A DNA stretch of 64,000 nt. It comes from Petrosia ficiformis. Its lineage: Eukaryota > Porifera > Demospongiae > Haplosclerida > Petrosiidae. Below are positions 56,290-64,000 of the stretch, piece after piece (the first letter of the stretch is position 1; each line of letters starts with the position of its first letter). The notes under the pieces are model-generated. The model did not search any database, was not told the origin of the DNA, and saw nothing but the letters and a program-made list of their open reading frames with translations. Where the stretch lies: positions 6,160,347 to 6,224,346 of the forward strand of contig OX345641.1 of the NCBI GenBank assembly GCA_947044365.1, read 5' to 3'. A program made the position numbers and the translations under genes.

Positions 56290-57540
56290 TGGATGGATGG
56301 ATAAAAGGGATGAAATAGATAGATGGATGTGCAGATGGATTGATGGATGGATGGATGGATGGATGGATGGATGGATGGATGGGTGTTTTAATGGAGGAAT
56401 GACGGATGGATGGATGGGTGTATCAATGGATGGATAGATGGATAGATGGATTGATGAATAGATTCATAGATGGATGGATAGATGGATGTGCAGATGGATT
56501 GATGGATGGATGGATGGATGGATGGATGGGTGTATCAATGGAGGAATGACGGATGGATGGATGGGTGTATCAATGGATGGATAGATGGATAGATGGATTG
56601 ATGAATAGATTCATAGATGGATGGATAGATGGATGGGTAGATGGATGGATGGATTGATGTATAGATGATATATAAATGACGGATAGATGGATGGATGAAT
56701 GGATGGATGTACAAAAGGGATGAAATAGATAAATGCTTCAATAGATGGATAGATGTATTGATGGATGGGTGTATGAATGGATGGATGAATAGATGGATGT
56801 ATGGATGGATGGGTGTATCAATGAATGGATAGATGGATAGATGGATGGATGGATGTATGGATGGATGGATGAAATTGATAGCTGCATCGATAGATGGATG
56901 GATGGATAGATGGATGGATAGATAAATGGATGGATAGACAGAAAGATAAAAGAGATGAAATAGAAAGATGGATGTACCAGGTGCCGAAGGATTGATGGAT
57001 GGATGGACGGATGGATGGATTGATGGATGGATGGACAGATGGATGGATGGATGGATGGATGTATGGATGGATGGACGGATGGATGGGTATATGAATGGAT
57101 AGATGGATGGATGGATGAATGGATGGATGGATAAAAGGGATGAAATAGATAGATGGATGGATGGGTGTATTAATGGATGGATGGATAGATGGATGGATGG
57201 ATGGATTGATAGGTGTATAGATGGATGGATAGATGGATGGATGGATGGATGGGTGTATCAATGGATGGATGATGGATGGATGGAAGGGTGGATGGGTGTA
57301 ACAATGGATGGATGGATGGATAGATGGATGGGTGTATCAATGGATGGATGGATGGAAGGATAGATGGATGGATGGATGGATTGATGTATGGGTAGAAGGA
57401 TGGATGGATTGATGTATAGATGATGTATAGATGACAGATGGATCGATAGATGGATGGATGGGCAATAGATGGATGGAAATAAATCAAGATGGTACTATGA
57501 ATGAATGGAAAAAGGTTAGATTAGAGTAGATGAATGAATG
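56290..57540. repeat. GGAT/GATG simple-sequence array 1
   Basis: Over 1.2 kb of (ATGG/ATGGATGG) repeats with interspersed ATAGATGG and GATGAAATAGAT variants and higher-order similarity between blocks (for example near 56400 and 56540). Both strands give long open frames (HPSI or DGWM repeats) that are not genes. Confidence 0.95.
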
Positions 57541-58400
57541 GAAATTAGATGTGGGTGATAGTGAAATTTTAACTATCACGATATTTAATAGATACATGTA
57601 CTTGAACGACAGTCAATACTATCATAATAGTGAAACTATAATTTATATACATATTCTGATTATCTACCATTTGTAGCAGAGTAACCAAGTACTCCACGTA
57701 CCACTATTAGAGACCTCCAATAGAGACACTTGCAGGTCTTCATCAAGATCAATCTCATCTTGTGGGAAAGTTGAGGCAAGACAATGTTAAATGCACATGC
57801 CGAAACCACATGTCCACTATCACAATAGTCATACTATTGCTATTATCACCCAGTCCTAATGGAAATATAAATGGATGAATGGATGAACGAATGAATGGAT
57901 GAATGAATGGATGGATTGATGGATATGTAGACAGATACATGGTGGATGCAAAGTTGGATGGATAGATGGATGTATGACTAGATGAAAGAAAACATAGTTG
58001 CTTATATGAATGGACTGATGAATGGAAAGATAGTGGGAAAAATGGATGATTGGATGGATGGATAGAAGGATGAATGAATGGATAGATGGATGGATGTATG
58101 AATACAGTTGGTTATATGAGTGGATGGATAGAAAAGATACCTGTACTAGGTGAAAGTATGGATGAATGAATGGATGGATGGATGGAAAGATGGATAGGTA
58201 GATTTATGAATAGATAAAAGGATATTTAGATGAATGGAGGGATGAATAGGAGGATGAATAGATGAATGGATGGATAGATAGAAGGATACATGGAAATATA
58301 GATGATTGTATGAATGGATGGAGAATGTAAGGATAGATTGATACAGTGTAGATAGATAGATGATTGAATGGATGAAAAGATGTATATACAGAAGGATGCT
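57541..58400. repeat. Decayed GGAT-type repeat with non-coding insert
   Basis: 57541-57860 is unique-looking, non-coding sequence. From 57865 to 58395 the tetramer pattern returns in degenerate form. Confidence 0.75.
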
Positions 58401-60560
58401 GCCACCTCCTTCAGTATACTATATACAGTGTATCTTCATGTTACCTTTATGTACCTTTTGGTATTAACAAATATGATACAATTCATTAATAATTGTTGGT
58501 GAGTCTTCTAATTAGTATGTACATATACATATACAATATCCAGCCAGGATTCATCAGTACAGGATGTAATTTGATAAATATTGAGTATGATCCTATCATA
58601 AGTATGTTACATGTATTTGTGATCCGATACTGATTCAAGTCTGTTGTACAATCCTAGACTCATAGACTTTCCCACATCCCCTCTAAATATAATTATGATG
58701 AAACCCTTAAGTCATGAATGAATCAAACCAAAAAGGAAAAGTTATTGTCATTCAATAGATGATTAGTAAAATGTTCATAACCTCAGTTCTAAAATTAATC
58801 ACAATCCCATTTTATCAGCACTGTTTGATAAGTATACATACAATCATACTTGTGTTATGTCATACTTCAATTCTACAATTATACCTAATTATACTATATA
58901 CATGTATAAATATTACATATACACCTGTACATGTAAATATTATATATATGTATATACATCATTATATATAAACTTATATTGAATAAACAAAAAACACTTT
59001 AAAAATGAAGGAGTATGTTGGGATATATGTCAAACAGAAAAAGCCCAGTAACAAGATTGGGGATGGTACATGTACCTTAACAACAAACGTAAGCACAACT
59101 TCCACATAACAACCATTACACAAGTACTGCTTCTTTGTGTTTCACCTTTACTCTTGCTATATATACTTATGTAGGGTTGTTATGTGAAGCCGTGTTTACT
59201 TTTCTGGCTTTATAATTTTTGTTTACATATTTAATTTGCGGAAGTGTTTATGTAATCTTTTAGTGTATATTCTACATAATTATATTCACTATGTAAAAAT
59301 GTAAAATAGACTATAAAACTTATCGGTTTTGTAGAACAGCATCATATTCATCTTAATTAATAGGTGAGGTCTATTACAAATGGCATCCTATCATATACAG
59401 GTTACTATCATATACAGGTTACTATCATATGCATCAAATGCAGGTTGCTATCGTGGGTTGCTATAGTATGTGGGTTACTATCATATACTTTTTTGGGGAA
59501 AATAGTAATTTGGTATAATTATTTTAAATCGTCTCTATATATTAGCAAAGATTTCAGCTTACCACATGGAATTTAAATGTATGGGTGGCCATATGTTTTG
59601 GTGCCATCTCTACATAGAGGGTACTACCATACTAAATATAATAATAATAATAATAATAATTGTAATTATATAATTATTATATTATAAATCATATATAACA
59701 GCCACATCAAAGTTACTGACAGGTGTTATATACGCGATATACACCCAACCACAGGTGGATATGTACGTAACCACAGGGCTGATATAAGACCTATAATGAT
59801 ATCGATAATAAATTGCATTAGTCTGAGCATGCGCAGTGGAAGTTGTAAATTGAAGAGTTGGAGACGAGTTGTTTACAAATGGAAAAAGGAGTGTAGAGCT
59901 GTTATAAATAACACAATCAATATACACATGTACTAATTGAATTAACATATCATATAGGGGAAATAATTAAGCAGGATAAATATACGCAAAATTTCGTGAA
60001 TCCACCATAAATACTACCTAACCAAACTTATTAGTTATTACATCATTAACGACTCATGTGAGCTGTTTTTAAGCACATGGTGGCAAGATAATTCTTGTGT
60101 TGAATCCATGTGAGGGAAAGGGCCACCGATCTCACTGAAATCACTAGTGATAAATCCAAGTTGGACATGCTTACATGTATGTGTATGGAAACAGAACCAA
60201 TGCTAGAAAGTATAGTGAAGAGTGAGACATTTTAAAAGTTAAATCTGAGAAATCACTAATTGTTTCTGTTATTTCGATGAAATTTTGATGACTTCACCAA
60301 ATTTTGTCCTTGTCTAATTATTTCCCTTTATGGTATTAATTGAGTGTATTAATTTTAGCAATTTTAGCAACTAATATATCAACTGCTAAAATTACTACAC
60401 ACTAAAAAAATTGCTTTGTGATCACTTTATCGGGCACATTAGGTGTGGCTCAGAATTTGCTAAAATTAATGCATGCTAAATCCGAGCATTTAATAATCGC
60501 GACATATAATAGTGACATAACAATCTGTCTAAAATTTACAATCACTTTTCAATTGTACGA
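58401..60560. other. Non-coding stretch between repeat arrays
   Basis: No gene is recognised. It contains a fold-back element at 59089-59205, an (AAT)n run at about 59639-59660, and short direct repeats of ATCATATACAGGTTACT at 59389-59430. Confidence 0.45.
59089..59205. mobile_element. Fold-back MITE related to 54630-54794
   Basis: The inverted arms are GTAAGCACAACTTCCACATA and, from the right, GTAAACACGGCTTCACATAA, with ACAACC/GGTTGT continuing inward. The TACTTATGTAGGGTT motif is shared with the element at 54630. Confidence 0.55.
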
Positions 60561-60579
60561 CAATTACTGTACAAAAGGA

Positions 60580-62160
60580 ATGAAATAGATAGATGGGCGG
60601 ATGGGTGTATGAATGGCTGGATGGATGGATAGATGGATAGATGGATGGATAAACAGGAAGATAGATGGATGGGTAGATGAGCGGATGAATGAATAAATGG
60701 ATAAATGGATGTATGGATGGATTGATTGATTGATGGATAGATGGATAGGTGTATGAATGGATGGATGAATAGATGGATGGATGGATAGACAGAAAGACAA
60801 ATAGACAGATGGATGGGTAGATGGGTGGATGAATGGATGAATGTATGGATGGATGGACAGATGGATGGGTGTATGAATGGATGGATGGATGGATGGATGG
60901 ATGGATGGATGGATGGATGGATAAAGGGATGGAATAGATAGATGGATGTGCAGATGGATAGATGGATTGATGGATGGATGGATGTATGGATGGATGGATG
61001 GATGGACAGATGGATGAGTGTATGGATGGATGGATGGATGGATGGATGGAAGGATAGATGGATGGATGGATAGACAGAAAGATAAATAGATAGATGGATG
61101 GGTAGATGGGTGGATGTATGGATAAATGTATGGATGGATGGACAGATGGATGAGTGTATGAATGGATGGATGGATAGATGGATGGATGAATGGATGGATG
61201 AATGGATGGATGAATGGATGGATGAATGGATAAAAGGGTAGGAATAGATAGCTGGATATGCAGATAGATAGATGGATTGATAGATGGATGGATGTATTGA
61301 TGAATGGATGGACAGATGGAAGGGTGTATAAATGGATGGATGGATAGATGGATAAAAGAGCTGGAATAGATAGATGCATCAATAGAGAGATGGATGGATA
61401 AATAGATAGATGGATGGAGAGATGGATAGATGGATGGATAGACAGAAAGATCAAAGTGATGAAATAGATAGATGGATGAGCAGACGGATGGATGGGTTGA
61501 TGGGTGGATAGATGGATGGAGAGACAGGAAGATAAATAGGTAGATGGATCGGTGGATGGGCAGATGAATGAATAAATGGATAGATGGATGGATGGATGGA
61601 TGGATGCATGGATGCATGGATGGATTGATTGATTGATGGATGTAGATAGGAAGAGAAAAGGGATGAAACGGATAAATGGATGGGTGTATGAATGGATGGA
61701 TGGATAGATGGATGGATGGATGGATGGATAGACAGAAAGATAAATAGATAGATGGATGGGTAGATGGGTGGATGAATGTATGGATGGATGGATGGATGGA
61801 TAAAAGGGATGGAACAGATAGATGCATCAATAGATAGATGGATGGATAGATGGATAGATGGATGGAAAGACAAAAAGATCAAAGAGGGATGGGTAGATGG
61901 GTGGATAAATGGACAAATGAATGGATAGATGGATGGATAGATGAATGTACAAATGATAGATAGATGGATGGATGGATGAATAGATGGATGGATGGATGGA
62001 TGGACGGATGAATAGATGGATGGATGGATGGATGGTTGGATGGATGGATAGATAAATGGATGAATAGACGGATAGAAGAATGGATAGATGGATTGATGGA
62101 TGGATAGACAAAAAGATAAAAGGGATGAAATAGATTGATGTATGGATTGATGGATGACAT
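60580..62160. repeat. GGAT/GATG simple-sequence array 2
   Basis: About 1.6 kb of the same tetramer family, with higher-order blocks several hundred bp long containing ATAGACAGAAAGATAAATAG and ATGGGTGTATGAATGGATGG. It creates a minus-strand open frame of over 430 codons composed of H-P-S-I/Y repeats, which I do not annotate as a gene. Confidence 0.95.
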
Positions 62161-63560
62161 TGATTACATTAAAACTCACCTCTATTCCATGAGGTAAACC
62201 TTGTAACTTCAAACAGAAAGAAGAGTATTCTTATCAGGTAGAATGAATCTGGTAATGAAAATGGCTTTGATGTACATGTACATGAATGCTTCATAATGAT
62301 TGTCTCCAAAGCTCCTGCCAGAGGAGAAAAGGGAAATTGAGGAATATAAAGAAACATTATAATAGAACATATATACTGTACATATTATACAGGAAAAATA
62401 AATGATTTGTAATCACTAATAATAACATGCTAATTAATGACTCTCATTTCTGAAACTAACAACACACATGTAATATTATTATCACAGTATGATAGTACAT
62501 GTGTACTCTTTGTAGGAATGACATGGAAAAAACGGGACAACACCACATTTCATCCATCCATCCGTCTATCATATCTAGGGGACTGATTTACATACATGTA
62601 ACACATTTGATGAAAAGTCTATTTTAAGATATTCATCACTCAATCATTTTATACAGGATTCAACGACATATTGTATTCAGTTAGAGTAGTCATTAGGCTT
62701 TTTAGTGAACACATTTTGCTAGCTTTCTATACAAAATGGCTGAATGTAAGAAATTCCTCAAATAGTTAATTATACAAGCAATGACACCATTTTATATGGA
62801 AAGTCATGTGACATAAGATAGTATGGTATTATATAAATAGGATATAGGAATGAGAATATCATGTGCAATGATACCTTTTGAATTCTTCGAAGTAATTACA
62901 GAGATGTTATACTTTAAGAAGACTGATACATGAAGAAAAAAGCATCTATGATTGGTGATTACAATACATTTATTTTTCTCATTTATTATTCTATGATTGC
63001 TTTGTAATAACTAATAATTATTGATGATGATTATCTCATCTCTGAAACCCAATAACATAATAAATATCCTACAAATACACATGTAGTCATACCCATATTC
63101 TGGTTATCAGTGTCATTACTGATGACAAGCTGTTAGTGATACATTATAAAGTTCTTCCACTCTATGGTATAATAGTGGCTTGTTGAAACATTTCCTAATG
63201 GAGTCATTCACATAATTGCTATTATTAAGAATTATATAGGTTTTGGCCCCACCTATTTAATTAATTATTCTTTTCTATGACAAATATACATCTGGATGTG
63301 CAGTATGTAGATGTACATGTACACATAGTGGTATCTACTTGTACATGTATAATATACACATACGAATATCATATATATTTTTGTGTTCATGCAGTTGTGT
63401 ACCTTCATGAACAGTTATGTATAGTAAATTTAAACAAAAAAACTGCTTCCACATAGATAACAAGGGTATACCAGAATGAAGATACTGCTTCAGGTGTTCA
63501 ATGGACCAGATTAAAGAGCTAGAATCCGTAAATGATTGACAAAAACTTCAGTACAGCAAT
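62161..63560. other. Non-coding stretch
   Basis: No gene is recognised. The phrase TTTCTATACAAAATGGCTGAAT near 62726 also occurs near 40480, a short dispersed repeat. Confidence 0.4.
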
Positions 63561-63564
63561 TCTG

Positions 63565-64000
63565 ACTGGATGGATGGAAGGATGGATAGATGGATGGATA
63601 CACAGATGGATGGATGGATGAATGAATGGATAGATACTGGATGGATGGCTGGATGGATGGATGCATGGACATATACAGGAATAGCTGGCTGTTCTATAAC
63701 TCTGTATCTGATGTCTACGTATGTTTTAAACTCTGCAATGCCCTTGTAATGTTATGTTCTTTTGGCTCGTACTGAAGACTATATAAGTAGAGGATGATTT
63801 CTGAGTAAACAGATTGATAAGAATTGTTCAATCCATTAATTCAATTTACCACAAATGGGTGGAAGGATGGATGGATGGAAGGATGAATGAATGGTTGGAT
63901 AGATGAATGGATGTATGAATGGATGAGAATAGAAATGGTTGCACATGAATGGATAAATAGAGGGATCAATAAATACATGGATGAATGGAAGGATGAATAA
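63565..64000. repeat. GGAT/GATG repeat array 3, reaching the right edge
   Basis: Two GGATGG-rich patches (63565-63670 and 63856-64000) separated by about 190 bp of non-repetitive sequence. Confidence 0.85.

Noticed and set aside
56290..57540. A CRISPR-like array of direct repeats
   Set aside because: Units are contiguous tetramers without unique spacers, and the genome is clearly eukaryotic.
60529..61830. A 433-codon minus-strand open frame (and several others at 56.5-57.5 and 61.4-62.2 kb) rich in H-P-S-I-Y
   Set aside because: Produced by GGAT tetramer repeats, which lack stops in these registers; no domain, splice structure or composition of a real protein.

Overview
The window looks like an AT-rich, intron-rich metazoan genome, most likely a demosponge such as Amphimedon queenslandica. 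This is inferred from three things: multi-exon genes with canonical GT/AG introns, an ankyrin/ROCO-like/CARD-like receptor gene of a kind typical of sponges and other early-branching animals, and a dense mixed population of animal-type transposons. There are no operons, ribosome-binding sites or CRISPR arrays. Species identity cannot be proven from the sequence alone.

Layout, left to right. 1-3.6 kb: two decayed copies of a nucleotide-sugar glycosyltransferase gene (one cut by the left edge on the minus strand, one on the plus strand) and a Ulp1-protease/zinc-finger relic. 5.5-15.9 kb: a seven-or-more-exon plus-strand gene for a UDP-glucuronate 4-epimerase-type SDR enzyme, its introns filled with MITEs, a tRNA-derived repeat and an 11-bp minisatellite. 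18.1-20.4 kb: an almost intact hAT transposon with a perfect 8-bp target duplication and one in-frame TGA. 20.9-38.25 kb: one large plus-strand gene encoding ankyrin repeats, a P-loop (ROCO-like) NTPase and two CARD-like modules. Inside it lies a roughly 5-kb tandem duplication that adds two ankyrin exons and carries two decayed copies of one Ty3/gypsy insertion. A non-LTR reverse-transcriptase relic sits exactly at the duplication junction.

38.6-56.3 kb: a mosaic of duplicated segments around the one intact minus-strand glycosyltransferase gene (exon 1 at 48.65-49.35 kb, exon 2 at 41.96-42.37 kb). Its 6.3-kb intron holds a Mutator-like element with a RecQ-helicase fragment. A second, broken copy of exon 2 is at 52.1-52.5 kb. 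56.3-64 kb: large GGAT/GATG simple-sequence arrays with short non-coding stretches between them. The very long 'open frames' there are repeat artefacts.

The host genes do not form a pathway that the sequence demonstrates. The epimerase (nucleotide-sugar supply) and the type II membrane glycosyltransferase could both serve glycan synthesis, and the ankyrin/NTPase/CARD-like gene resembles an intracellular signalling or innate-immune sensor. Much of the window's structure comes from transposition followed by segmental duplication, and several paralogous comparisons inside the window date individual insertions relative to the duplications.
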